64,000 bases of DNA from Vitellaria paradoxa (taxonomy: Eukaryota > Streptophyta > Magnoliopsida > Ericales > Sapotaceae), in contig CM034239.1 in NCBI GenBank assembly GCA_019916065.1, forward strand, positions 39,580,419-39,644,418. The letters are read 5' to 3'. The notes below the pieces were generated by a model. It searched no databases, had not been told where the DNA came from, and saw nothing but the letters and a program-made list of their open reading frames with translations. Position 1 is the stretch's first letter; every line of letters starts with the position of its first letter. This document shows positions 1-12,521 of the stretch, piece after piece. Position numbers and translations under genes: made by a program.

Positions 1-1715
1 CTTCTCCTCTCTGACTTGGTATAGAAGTATGGTTTCTTACTTGGTAGTGTGTGTAGATAATTGATGGGTTGCTTTTCATATGCTTTGAAATTTAAAGTTT
101 TGGTTTGGGATTAATGTAATGATTGAAGAATGTGTATATATATGAATGTCTATATAAAGAGAGTGTGATAAATATTAACCTATTTAGATAAATTGGAACT
201 TCATGATGTAAATTGATTTATAAATCTTGTTTATAGCTATTCTTAGTATAACATTGCATGCCTTTATTTGAGAAATTGAAAACTATTAAGTTTGATCATT
301 AGATAGATGCATAAACAAAAAATAAAGAATATCTAATTCTAATTGTAGGAGCTCTGTCGTGAGCACACAAGTCTTATTCTCATGAGCACGCCTGCAAACA
401 GCTTACTCCCTATGCGTATGCCATCTTGATCCTCACACCACGCCAAGAAGGATTGTGCCCTATGCACACTCGATAGTATTTATCATGCTCACGCCTTTTG
501 ATCAGGCTGTCTCATGCACCTAGACTATGTCTAGTCCATGCGACTGGCTAGGTCTACATCCCATGCACATGTTTGATGAGGTCTGGTGTGCAAGCCACCC
601 TGTCACTTGGTATATTTTTTCACTTTTGTATTAAATGCTTTAACGTGATGATATATGTTATGATTTAATGTCTTATATGAAGAACATTGAGATGTATTAG
701 ATCACTATCTTGAATGATTAGCTAAGATTATGATAAAGTGTAATAATGGTATACCATTATAAGGAAATATATATACGTATATAATACATTAATTTTGAAC
801 TTTTTGAGTATATAGATACTAAAAATAGAGGTTATGATTATATCTAAGGATTGAAAATCTCAAAACCTATGCAGGAATAGAAGGACTCACATCTAGTACA
901 TAAGTAGCCTACAAAATAAGGCGAATGCTAATTAGCGTGTATTTTACCCTTGAGGTTTAACTCAAGTGGCAAACACGAATTCATGGTGGTTCACTCTATG
1001 GCCAAGGTCATATGAGATGAGCACTAATTCGTTTTAAATTAGGCTCTATGGCCATAGGATCATTCGGCAGAGTATCTAACCTATTGTATATTGATTTTGG
1101 TTAAATTATGAGTATGAGTTAAAAAATCATAAACTATTAACTTAAATTTGATTTGATGAGATGATATGAGATGAGATGAAGAGATCGATTTTGGTCATAG
1201 ATATTAATTGTTAATGGCTGAGACGATTTAATTGTTTTGATATGTTCATGTAGTAGCATGATAGGACATCTTTTATACTTAATTGTTTATAGTGTGCACT
1301 AGTAATTGTACTCATTCCTCTATAAAATTTGTTGTAGGTTCTAGTGCTGATTCCCAAGTAGGACTTCCAACCAAGAACAGTAGTCCTCTCCTATTTTCTT
1401 TCACCATACTTTATGAACTTTTGGGGGTTATTCATTCTATTCATTTGATACCTCCATAGGTTGAGAATTAATGTATTTATTACATATTGATTCGATTGGG
1501 TTGTACGAGCCAAGTGTAGCCCTGTTATTCTTTTAGATCACTATTGCATGGTCCATGACTATGACTTGATGGCTATTTTGCTTTTTGATTACTTTTTTAT
1601 TATTATATTTTGTTGTGTTGGTTGTACAGCTCTGATGGCTTCAAGCTGTAATTATTATAATATGTTTGCATATTTAATGGTTTGCGCTCAAAATTATGAA
1701 ATTCAAGGTGTGACA
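1..1715 (+). mobile_element. Probable 3' part of a Ty3/gypsy-type LTR
   Basis: The segment contains no gene. It has a GC-richer block (about 345-605) and a 3' end reading ggtgtgaca at 1707-1715, the usual terminus of plant Ty3/gypsy LTRs (TG...CA). A gtaggt...agtg block at about 1335 resembles one at about 6845 inside the solo LTR at 5442-7174, which suggests a related but not identical family. The 5' end lies outside the window and no target duplication can be tested. It could instead be unrelated intergenic DNA. Confidence 0.4.
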
Positions 1716-3232
1716 ATATATAAAATCAGTAAAAATCGCTTGAACCATTGATGAATAGATGAACTATTTGAATTAATTACGAGTCAATAAAACAAGCTAG
1801 TTTAATACTACGAAAAAAAAAAAGGAAAAAAATTGTTTGAAAAATTAGCTTCATGTCAACATCAATTATAAGGAGAAATTTGGAACAATGGAAAGACTTT
1901 GAATAAATTAAAAACATGATCAATTTGAAAAGACATAGTATATTACTCAAACTTCATTTATTCTTCATTTTTACCTTTCATTGAAATTTATAAATTATAA
2001 AATTAATAGTAACTAGTTTTAATTTTAACTTTAGCAAAATATTTTAATTGAATATATCATTTTAATTAATACATTATTATTTTAATAATTAATTTTATTA
2101 AATTTAATTAATCATAATAATTAATTCAATTAAAGTTTTAGTAAATAAATCACTTTCATATTAAATTATTATTTAATTTCTAGAATAAAAATTATTAATT
2201 TATTTTGTTTTAACTTTAATAAAAGTAATTTGATTAAATAAATTATTTTAATTGTAAATTATATATTATATTTTTTATCGCTTTACTTCACCAGTTGATG
2301 TAGAAGGTAAAAGTGCCAGTTATTGCATCGCAAACGGATACGTTGTATCAACTATAAGTCCGGTGATTTTAATGAGGGTAATTAAATGGACAACTATTAG
2401 AATTTGAAATTAAAGAATATCAAAATTAATGTATTTGTTACCATTATCAAGAAAAGCTTTGACTCAATGCCTCCCAATCTTTATCTTTCCATCTCCATAA
2501 GAATCTCGAGACTTGAAGTTATATGTATAATTAAGTGAAATTAATTCCAAAGTACGTAAATGAGTTTAGATAGATTAACTCTAATTAAAGAACCTCTATT
2601 TTGATTTGAAAAATAAATCGGATTATTAGACCCCAAAAGCCTATGCCTATGCTTATATTTTGATTAATTTGAAACCAACTATGGGTGATCCATCCATTTC
2701 ATTTTTTTTTAAATTATTTTATAATTTCGTTGTTACTTCTTGAAATAATAAGGGAAGAACATACATATACAAGACCACAAATGGAAGCAATCCAAAGGAA
2801 CGAAGGGCATATGGTTGCTGACATACCTAACTAGAGCTATTTCCTTGGTACAAATAGAGCTTGAGATGGGCCAAATCAGCTAAACAACCACCTCCAGATG
2901 TTCATATTATTGAAAGAGGGAGCTGATATAAGGCAATAATGCATAAATCTGTCAAATAAATGAGGGCAAGAAGACGTCAGAAATTAAAAATCATATATCC
3001 ACGGATATAAGGCGATGATTTGCCACCATTAGTTCTAATATATTTTTATTTTAATTATTTTAATACAATTTTTTAACAAGACGATAACTTTTTTTAAGTA
3101 ACTTTTAAATATGTTATTGAAATTCATTAACTTTTTTTAAGCGAGTACCGGACCTGGGATAAAGTTGAGAACAAGATAGTAATAAGAAAACTCAGGGGAA
3201 GAGAGTGAGAGAGAGAGAGAGAGAGTAATAGA
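1690..3232 (+). repeat. Array copy A (truncated)
   Basis: This copy carries the junction block (1690-1810), the AT-rich block (1838-2340) that matches 7175-7740, the block at 2410-2700 and the block at 2760-3060. It ends in a shortened GA-microsatellite block (GA run about 3207-3225). The stretch that would follow in a full unit is missing. The uninterrupted sequence at about 1838-1850 is the empty site for the solo LTR inserted in the next copy. Confidence 0.7.
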
Positions 3233-3450
3233 TTAAAATTCCTATTTTAGTGGAATAAAATTAAAAAATAATCGTAATTCAAATATGGCACAAGTTTATA
3301 GAAATACAATCTTATTTGATTATTGATTAAAATATTTATTTTATTATTTACCACTTAATATTATAATTTTTATTTAAATTAAATTCTACATTAATTAAAA
3401 TTTTTACGTAAATTATTGGTAACTAGTTTTTTCAATGATTTGCTCTTAAG

Positions 3451-3535
3451 CAAAAATTATATTATTTATTAATGAAAAGTAGAAATTAACTTGATTAGAC
3501 AAAAATTATATTATTTATTAATGAAAAGTAGAAAT
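3451..3535. repeat. Two-copy 49-bp tandem repeat
   Basis: A 36-base AT-rich block at 3451-3486 recurs at 3500-3535 with period 49. It lies in otherwise featureless AT-rich DNA (3235-3830) with no gene. Confidence 0.8.
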
Positions 3536-3817
3536 CATATTATTTGTTTTGATTAAGATTAGCAACTAAGTTCTCTAAATTATTTTAGATGATGAGTTAT
3601 TCTTTCACTGATTTGATTTTTTTCGTCTTTTATACATTTCATTTGTGTATTATTAAAAAATTGTAATGATTGATTGTAATATTATATTTTTTATTTTTTT
3701 AATGTTATTGTCAATTTATTTTCTATTTTATTTCAGTTTAAATATATTTTATTTTATTTTTATATTTTAAAATTACATAATAAAAAAATTCATGCGTCGC
3801 CCTGCATGCATAATCAA

Positions 3818-3834
<17 letters not shown>

Positions 3835-3853
<19 letters not shown>

Positions 3854-5436
3854 CTTTCCATCTATAGAGGAATATATGTTGTGGCTTAAAGTTGTATATA
3901 TAATAAAGTTAAATTAATTTAAAAGTACGTAAATCAGTTTAGGGATAGATTAAATCTAAAGATTCTTTAAATAGGATTATTAGACCCACAGAGCGTTTGC
4001 CTATGCCTATGTCTCTCTGTTGATTAATTTAAAACCAAGTATAGGTGATCCACCGTTTCTTTTTTTTTCCTTTTTTTTGTTTTAAATTTTTTTTATTTTT
4101 TAAAATTTATTTTATAAAAAAGAAGCACGCGCGCGCACATATATATATATATATATATACGAGACCACAAATAAAAGTAACAGAAATGAACGAAGGGCAT
4201 ATAGTTGCAGACACACCTAGCTTAGTAGCTAGAGCTGCTTCTTCTTTTGTACAAATGGAGCTTGAGATATGCCAAATCAGCGAAACAACCGAACCACCTC
4301 GAGATGTTTATATTATTGAATGAGGGAGCTCAGATTAGAGCAACAACACGTAAATCTGTCAAATAAATAAGGAAAAGTAGACGTCAGAAATTAAAAATCA
4401 TATTTATCCGTGGATTTAAGGGGTGGTTTTGCACCTTTCAAAAAGCGGGGGTTGGTTTTGCCACCATCAGTTCTAATATTTTTTATTTTAATTATTTTAA
4501 TATAATTTTTTAACAAAAGTTAAACTTTTTTTAAGTAACTTTTAAATATGTTATTTATATTCATTAAAAAAATTTACCTATATGTAAAAAATTTTTATTT
4601 GAAAATATTTTTTGCAATTTATTTATAAACAAATAACATACTTAAAAATTATCAGATTAAAAAAATTAATTGCAAAAATCATATAAAAAAATTAATATGA
4701 AAAAGAACTGAACCTAATGCCTCCCAAACCAAGCCTTAAAAGTGGGAGTATGCAGCACTTATTACATCTGATTCCTTATTTAGCACCATTACTCTCGCTG
4801 CTAGGCTGCAGCTGCTTCAAAACATGATCAACTGACTATAATGCCGCCAAGTTTGAAAAGTGAGTACTGGACCTAGTACTGGACCTGGGATGAAGTAGTT
4901 GAGAACAGGACAGTAGCAAGCGAACTCAGGCAAGAGAGAGAGAGAGAGAGAGAGCACTGGATCTGGGGATGCAAGAGATTGACACCAAGAATTTCATCAA
5001 AGGCTGAGATCCAATATCGGTAGCATTTCTGATAAATATATGTATCACTAAAATAACACTAGCTAGGACATCTCTTCGTAAAAGTGCAAATAAAGCGTAC
5101 AGCTTTTGTGTGATTTTGTGCTCAGTGTTGGCCTAAATCTTTGTAACTATTAATAAATCTATGTAAAATTTAAATTTTTTTGTTTATTGTATGAATTAGA
5201 AAAATATAACTTTTATAAATTTATGTTAACTTTTTTAACTATAAACACACCTGTTATAACAATATATTATTATTATTAATGTTAGGTTTAATGGTTCGTA
5301 TTTTAAGTTGAGAAATTCAAAGTGTGATAATATATAAAATCAATAAAACCATTTGAACCATTAATGAACCAATAAACTAATTGAACTAACCACGAGTCAA
5401 TAAAACTAGCCAGTTCAATACTGCAATTTAAAGAAA
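3835..5436 (+). repeat. Array copy B
   Basis: This copy begins after a (TA)n run at about 3822-3850 and carries all downstream sub-blocks, including an AC/GC/TA simple-sequence tract at 4126-4160 and a (GA)n run at 4932-4954. It continues to 5436, where a solo LTR interrupts it; its sequence resumes at 7180. Short open stretches here are broken by stops relative to copies C and D. Confidence 0.7.
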
Positions 5437-5441
5437 AAAAT
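5437..5441. other. Left 5-bp target-site duplication of the solo LTR
   Basis: The sequence aaaat is identical to 7175-7179 on the other side of the LTR. Confidence 0.85.
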
Positions 5442-7174
5442 TGTAGTGACCCAAGAAATTTAAATTCTTAATTTGATTTTTTTAATTTAAATTTTATTAT
5501 TATATTAATTGAATATTTATTTTATTATGGATGCACAGTGGGTATAAAAATTTTATTTGAATATTTCAATTTTTTTATTAAAAGTACGGTTTAATTTTTT
5601 ATTATTAAATAAAACATAAAATTAAAAAAAATCTGAAATTAAATAGTAATTAAATAAAGTATACATATATATACATATGGAGTGAAATTGGAAAGGGCTA
5701 GCGTTAGCAATTCGGCAGGGTTAAAAAAAAAAAAAAAGAAAGAAAACGTGACACACCAGTTGACTAGATGAATTGGGAAACGCGTGACCCATTTCCAATA
5801 GGATTTTAATTGATCTGGAAACTATTGCATGTTTATATATATATACATATATAGACATTGTATACCGCGACAGAAAAGAAAACCGAATTTGAATCCCAAT
5901 TGGATTCCTCAAGGCGGCTATTTCATCTATAAATATGTATATTTACCTTAGTGGGGGAACGTCCAGAAGCCTTTTCGGCAGGAAAAAAAAAACAGAGAGA
6001 GAGAAGAGAAAGTAGCAGCGGTAGAAAAAAAAAAAAAAAAAAAGAAAAGGTATTGACGGCAAACCGTAAGAAGGCAGCAGTTTTTCTTTTTTTTTTTTTT
6101 GTGCAGTAGATGCAAATTTAATTTGAAGTAAGAGTGGAGTTAAATAAAAGTTAAATTTATTATGTGTGATTTAATTTTGTGAATTTCTGTGATTATTTAG
6201 TTTATTGTTACGTGACAAATTATGTAATTGTAACTGTCTTGTGGATAGAAAAAGTATATATAAATTGATTTTGATTTTAAGAAATTAAATTTAAGTTAAT
6301 ATAAAAATTTTAAATTTTAAAAAAAAATACTAATGTGTGTTTTATTATGAAACATTGAATAAAGAAAATAAATATTTTTAAAGAATGATTTGGATTGGAA
6401 TAAATAAATAATTATTTATTCGTTGATTTTTACAATTTTGGTTTTTGGTTGTGAGAGGTGCTGGGATAAGCAGTTAGTACTGAAAACTCCGTTAGTGAAA
6501 GACCAAGAACTCGCGCGAGGTTGGATTATCGTGTCCAGTATACTAATAACCTACGAAACATTGATGAATTAATATTTTTGGTAATCTATGACTGAGGCAT
6601 AAGTTGATCGGGTAGCGGTACCTAACCTAATGATTAATAATATAGTTTGTTAAAATAATTTATTTATTTAATGTAGTGTTCAAAATATTTACTTTTATAA
6701 ATATTTTGATACGTGACATGACATGTTAGATAATTATGTTAGGATATCCATGCGTGATTTATTTAATTTTTATTTTTCTCCGAACACTAGTTGATTATCT
6801 TAATATACCTTGGTATATTGTGCTCGTACCTTTACAGCTTTAGATGTAGGTGTTAGTGTTGCACAAGACAATAGTTGTGATGGGATCGCTTAGGCAATAT
6901 AGAGATTTTGAATAGTTCGTTAATTCTATTTTAGGAAGAGAACTATATATTTGTTTTCAGTTTATTTTCTTTATTAGATTTGATTATGGTATATGTCTCG
7001 GTTTGAGAGACTAGAGATTGATTTATTTATTTAATTTTTTCTAAGTTTGGAGATTATTAGTTTATTATTATTAAATATAATTGGCTCTTATTATTATGAA
7101 TTGATGGTTTTGAAGATCTATGGTCGATTGTTTATTTACGCTCTCGAATTTGTGAAAAAATTTAGGACATGACA
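5442..7174 (+). mobile_element. Solo LTR of a Ty3/gypsy-like retrotransposon
   Basis: The element starts TGTAGTGACCC and ends GGACATGACA (TG...CA). It is flanked by the identical 5-bp target duplication aaaat at 5437-5441 and 7175-7179. The related copy A is continuous across this point (about 1838-1850), giving an independent empty site. No gag or pol sequence is present, so this is a solo LTR of 1,733 bp left by LTR-LTR recombination. A CCAAT motif at 5896-5900 and a TATAAAT box at 5928-5934 point to plus-strand transcription. The TGTAGTGACCC start is typical of gypsy LTRs, but lineage cannot be assigned without an internal region. Confidence 0.85.
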
Positions 7175-7179
7175 AAAAT
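7175..7179. other. Right 5-bp target-site duplication of the solo LTR
   Basis: The sequence aaaat is identical to 5437-5441. Confidence 0.85.
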
Positions 7180-9640
7180 TGTTCGAAAAATTAATTTCAT
7201 CACAACATCAATTATAAGGAGAAATTTAGAGTAATGCAAAGAATTTGAGTAAATTAAAAACATGATCAACTTGTAAGAAAAACTTATTGAAAAGGCAGAG
7301 TATATTACGCAAAGTCACTATATGTATCCTCATTTTTACCTTTCATTGATAATATATAAATTATAAAATTAATAGTAACTACTTTTAATTTTAGTTTAAA
7401 CCTTAACAAAATATTTTAATTGAACATATCATTTTAATTAATACATTATTATTTTAGTAATTAATTTTATTAAATTTAATAAAATAAAATCACTTTCATA
7501 TTATATTATTATTTAATTTCTAAAATAAAAATTATTAATTTATTTTAGTTTTAACTTTTATAAAAGTATTTTGATTAAATAAATTATCTTAATTGTAAAT
7601 TATATATATATTTTTTATCGCTTTTTTTTTTTGGTAATTATATTTTTTATCGCTTTACTTCACCGATTGATGTAAAAGGTAAAAGTGCTCAGTTATTACA
7701 TTGCAAACAGGTGCGTTGTACCAGTCTGATATTTTTAATGAGGGTGATTAAATGGACAGTTATTAAAATTTGAAATTAAAGAATATCAAAATTAATTTAT
7801 TCGTTACCATTATCAAGAAAAGCTTTGACTCAATGCCTCTTAGTCTTTATTTTCTTCAGTATATATATATATATATATTAATCTTTCAATCTGCGTAAGA
7901 ATCTATGTTGAGACTTGAAGTTATATATATAATTAAGTGACATTAATTCAAAAATACGTACGTAAGTTTAGATAGATTAACTCTAATTAAAGATTTCCTA
8001 TTTTGGTTTGAAAAATAAGCTGGGTTATTAAACCCAAAAAGCCTATGCCTATGTGTTGATTAATTTAAAACCAAGTATAAGTGATCCACCCTTTCCTTTT
8101 CCATTTTTTTATGTATTAAATATTATTTTATAATTTCATAGTTATTTCTTGAAATAATAAAATGCCTTTGAAAGTCAAAATTTTTAATAATTTTTAGTAA
8201 ATTTTTAACCAAAATTGTTAGATGAAACTCTTTTGCGTATTTAATAAAATAAATAAAAATTTTTAATAATTTTGATAAATTTTAAATTTTTGATAAATTA
8301 AATATAAATTTTTAATAATTTTTAACAATTTTTAAATATTTGATAAAAATTTTTAAGGTAATTTAAAATGAAATAACTATTATACTCAAAATTTTGACGT
8401 TGGTTTATCAAATATTTAAAATACCAAAAGTTTAACCAAACACCCCCTTCTCCTCCAAACGGTGAGTAAAAGAGAAGCACATACACGTACAAGACAACAG
8501 ATGGAAGTAATAAAAAGGAACAAAGAGCATATAGTTGCAGACGTACCTAGCTAGAGCTATTTCCTTTGTACAAATGGAGCTTGAGATGTGCCAAATCAGC
8601 TAAACAACTGAACCACCACGAGATGGTTCTACTATTGAATGAAGGAGTCGAGTTCAGGACAATAATACGTAAATCTGTCAAATAAATGAGGGCAAGGAGA
8701 CATTAGAAATTAAGAATCATATATTCATTGATTTAAGGTGGGTGGACTTGCCACCATTAGTTCTAATATTTTTTCTTTCAATTATTTTAATATAATTTTT
8801 TAACAAAACTTGAATGTTTTTTTAAGTAACTTTTAAATATGTTATTTATATTTATTAAAAAATTATCTATATATGAGTTTTTTATTTAAAATATTTTTTT
8901 GTAATTTTTTTAAATAAACATAAATAACATACTTAAAATTTATCGAATTAAAAAAAATTAAATTTATTAATTACAAAAATCATATAAAAACAAGAAAAAA
9001 AATTAAAATGAAAAAGAACTGAAGCTAATGCCTCCTAAACCAATCCTTAAAAATGAGGAGTATGCAGGAGTTATTACCACTGATTCCTTATTTTGCAACT
9101 CAAGAGTCTTGGCTGCGAGGCTGCAGCTGCTTCAACACGTTATCAGCAGTCTGAAAAGCAAGTACTGGACCTTGGATGAAGTCGAGAACAGGACAGTAGC
9201 CAGACAACTCAGGCGAAAGAGAGAGAGAGAGAGAGAGAGAGCGCACGGGACTGGATCTTGGGATGCAAGAGTTTAACACCAAGAACTTCATAAAAGGCTG
9301 AGAGATAGAATATCGGGAGCATATCTGATTAATATATGTGACACTCAAATAACACATTCTACGACAACTCTTCGTGCAGTACAGCTGTTGTGCGATTTTG
9401 TGCTTGGATCTCCGTAAAATTTTATAAATATTTATAAAATTTAATTTTTTTATTCATTATATAAGTTACACATTTATAATTTTATAAATTTTTATTAATT
9501 TTTTTAATTACTAACACATTCCTTATAAAAACTTGTATTACTATTATTAAAATTTTTTCTCCAATCAATAAACCGACATATCAATTGATTTTTATAGATA
9601 ATTCGTACAATTTATTATTTTATTTTATTGATTGTAACAG
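7180..9640 (+). repeat. Array copy C
   Basis: This is the most complete copy. Its GA-microsatellite block (9020-9290; GA run 9219-9241) has an open frame over 9028-9276 that includes LKSKYWTLDEVENR. Copy D has the near-identical LKSEYWTWDEIENR, hinting at a former exon. No known protein family is recognised. Confidence 0.7.
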
Positions 9641-9720
9641 TGCTTGAAAAAAAACAATAACAACAATTGTGTTGGTTTATGTTTTCCAAACGGCCAGTAT
9701 TCAAACAAGGGCACCTGTGC

Positions 9721-9970
9721 CGTGGTCACGTGACTTCTGCAGCTTTGTCCCCTCGTGCGAGCAGGGATGTTCCTTCACTCGCAGTGGCAGTTTTATTTTT
9801 TTTTTTATTTTTTTACAGCAAGATAACCTTATTTTAAGTTTATTGGGAACTTTTGAGTAGCCACGTGACTTCTGCCACTCTTTGCCCGCTGTTGGAATTG
9901 GAGATGTTGACCGGAGCCACGTGATTTCAGCCACTTTTTGTCCGCCATTGGAGGTGGGGTTCGCAGAAAC
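9721..9970. repeat. Tandem repeat carrying three CACGTG G-boxes
   Basis: CACGTG occurs at 9727-9732, 9862-9867 and 9918-9923, each followed by a similar block (acttctgccactntttg...). The last two copies have period 56. A further copy that has lost CACGTG lies at about 15108-15165. G-boxes bind bZIP and bHLH factors in plants, but no gene start is visible beside this cluster, so function is unproven. Confidence 0.65.
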
Positions 9971-10013
9971 TAAAAAAATTTAATTTTTTTTTATTTTCTC
10001 ACTTAACATATTA

Positions 10014-10375
10014 AGCCTCCATTTCAAGTGAGAAAAAATAAGATAAATTAAGATAAAATATAATTTGAGATTGATTTGGGCGTATTTTTTTTAAAAGGTG
10101 ACAAACCGTGGGAACAATTTGTCAAATTCGTTCCCACGGATTCAAAAAAATCGTAAAAAATAGTAAAAATGGTACTCATTTGAAAGTTTTCGATACAAAA
10201 AATATAATTGTATAAAAAATTTACACATTCAGTTAATTTATTTCCAGATTTTTTATTTTTTTAACGAAATATTAAAATTTTTTGAAATTCGTAATGACGG
10301 AAAAATTAATGATAAAGAAATTATTGAAAATTTACAAAAATTTATAGAGTTTGTTTATGACGTCAAACGAAGCCT
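10014..10375. mobile_element. Tourist-like MITE (copy 1)
   Basis: This 362-bp element is related along its whole length to the MITE at 38382-38744. The ends are imperfect inverted repeats (agcctcc... and ...gaagcct). The left flank is TTA and the right flank a degraded AAA. The interior carries a hairpin, CCGTGGGAAC ... GTTCCCACGG, at about 10107-10140. PIF/Harbinger-type MITEs use a 3-bp TWA target. Confidence 0.55.
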
Positions 10376-10479
10376 AAAATTTCGTCACACAATAATTTTA
10401 CACTTTTGTATTTTTTTTTTCTTTAAATTAGCCATCCAAACACGCACAGGGCTGCAGCCACCCAAAAATGGTATCGTTT

Positions 10480-10606
10480 TGGTAATTTTATGCGAATACA
10501 AATCAGCGAAAACGCTGGTGATAGGAATCAAACCGAAGTCTGACAAAGTTAGAAAGAACGCCCGTGGCCATTTGATCTGGACCGCAACCCCATCAGCTAA
10601 GCACAT
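10480..10606 (-). mobile_element. tRNA-derived SINE-like head, left arm of the foldback
   Basis: On the minus strand there is an A-box-like TTAGCTGATGG, followed about 60 bp later by a B-box-like GGTTTGATTCC. This spacing fits an RNA polymerase III internal promoter of a tRNA-derived SINE. No cloverleaf is intact and no clear target duplication is seen. Confidence 0.45.
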
Positions 10607-11354
10607 TTAAAAATATATAAAATGTTGATTCTAGTTTGAGTTAAATTATTTTTGTGTGATACTTTGTCAGAAATTTTTTTTAAGATATAAATTTCTTTCA
10701 ATAATTAAAGTTAAAAGCACATTTAAATATATATAAAATGGAATCAATTTCTAGGTTGAGTTGAATTAATTTTTGATAATATTTTGTTTGAAATTTTATT
10801 TTAAAATTTAAATTTTTGTTAATAATTAAAGCTCTAATTTTTAATTAATTATAAAATGGAATTTCAATGATCAGTTTTTTTTAATATTTAAAGCTCTAAT
10901 TTGTAATTAATTATAAAATAAAATTTCAATGACCATTAAATAAATTTGTAAATTGCTGACACTCTATATCACAATGGATTAAAAGATAATGTTCTTAATT
11001 GTTAAAACCAAAAAAAAAAAACTTAAGTCTTGAAATAGAATTTCGAGAAAAGCTCATAGTACAAAGTTAATCTCACACTTTAATTTTATAAAATTGAATG
11101 TATTTTGTTATTTTATAAAACTAAATGCTTTACGTGTAAAAAATTAAGGATTAACTTTTTTTAAATTTTATTTTGTAACTTAAGTTTTTTTAACAATTAA
11201 GGACATCATTAAAATCTCTTTTTATAATTAATTAAAAAGTTATTTATTAAAAAAATTTAAATCTTAAAATAAAATTTCACACAAAATACTATCCAAAATT
11301 AATTCAATCCAATCTAGAATCAACATTTTATATATTTTAAAATTTGCTTTATAA

Positions 11355-11505
11355 ATACCCAGATGAAATGGCCACGGACTACTTACCGGGAAAAAAAAAA
11401 AAAAAAAGGCCACGGACTTCCCTTCTCATTTTGCAAGGCGTGGGTTCGATTCTTGTCACCAATATTTTTGGTTTAATATATTCAAACAAAATTACCAAAA
11501 CTTTT
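11355..11505 (+). mobile_element. tRNA-derived SINE-like head, right arm of the foldback
   Basis: On the plus strand this is the mirror partner of 10480-10606, with a GGGTTCGATTC B-box-like motif at about 11451-11461. A 16-bp A-run (11391-11406) splits it and is followed by a short duplication of GGCCACGGACT. Confidence 0.4.
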
Positions 11506-12521
11506 AGATGTTTAATAAAAATTTTATAAAAATTTTTAAATTGATTTAAAGTAAAATAATTATTACACCCACCTAAATTTTGACGGTGATTTAGCAAACA
11601 CTTAAAATACCAAAAGTTTAACAATTTTTTGTTTTTTTCCCTCCAAACGGTGGGTAAAAAGAGAAGCACATACACGAACAAGACCACCAATGGAAGTAAT
11701 AGAAAGGAACAAACGGCATAGAGTTGCAAACGTACTTAACCAAAGCTATTTCCTTCGTACAAATGGAGCTTGAGATGTGCCAAATCCACCTAAAACAACA
11801 ACTGAACCAGGTCGAGATGTTTCTATTATTGAACAAGGGAGCTGAGATGAGGGCAATAGGACGTAAATCAGTCAAATAAATAAGGGTAAGGAGACATCCG
11901 AAATTAAAAATCATATATCCATGAATTTAACCGGGTGATTTTGCCACCATTAGTTTTTATATTTTTTATTTTAATTATTTAATATAATTTTTTAACAAAG
12001 CTTGAGCTTTTTTAAGTAACTTATATTCATTAAAAAAATTTTATCTATATGTGAAATTTTTATTTGAAAATATTTTTTGTAATTTTTTTATAAACATAAA
12101 TAATATACTTAAAAATTATCTAGTTAAAAAAATTAAACTTTAATTGCGAAAATCATATAAAACAAGAAAAAAATTAAAACAAAAAATAACTGAACCTAAT
12201 GCCTTCCAAACCAAGCCTTAAAAGTGGGAGTACCTGTATGCAGCAGTTATTACAACTGATTCCTCATTTTGCACCATCACCCTTGAGGGTCTTGGCTGCT
12301 AGGCTGCAGCTGCTTCAAAACTTGATCAGCCGTCTGAAAAGCGAGTATTGGACCTGGGATGAAATTGAGAACAGGGCAGCAGCAACAAGCAAGAAAACTC
12401 AGGCAGGAGAGAGGGGGAATGAAACAGAGAGAGAGAGAGAGAGAGTGTGTGTGTGTGTGTGTGTGTACTACTGGATCTGGAGATGCAAGATATTGAACCC
12501 AGGGGCGTCATAAAAGGCTGA

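Larger units (their letters stand above)
10480..11505. repeat. Large foldback (inverted repeat) with tRNA-like heads
   Basis: The left arm (about 10480-10700) is the reverse complement of the right arm (about 11265-11505), leaving a roughly 0.55-kb AT-rich spacer. Shared landmarks are a gttgattctag block, a GGCCACGG block, a GGTTYGATTC block followed by TCACC, and an attaccaaaac end. The arms are diverged by substitutions and a poly-A insertion in the right arm at about 11391-11406. Confidence 0.65.

Noticed and set aside
9669..9934. Overlapping frames on both strands at the G-box repeat
   Set aside because: They follow from the GC-richer repeat; no homology or splice structure.
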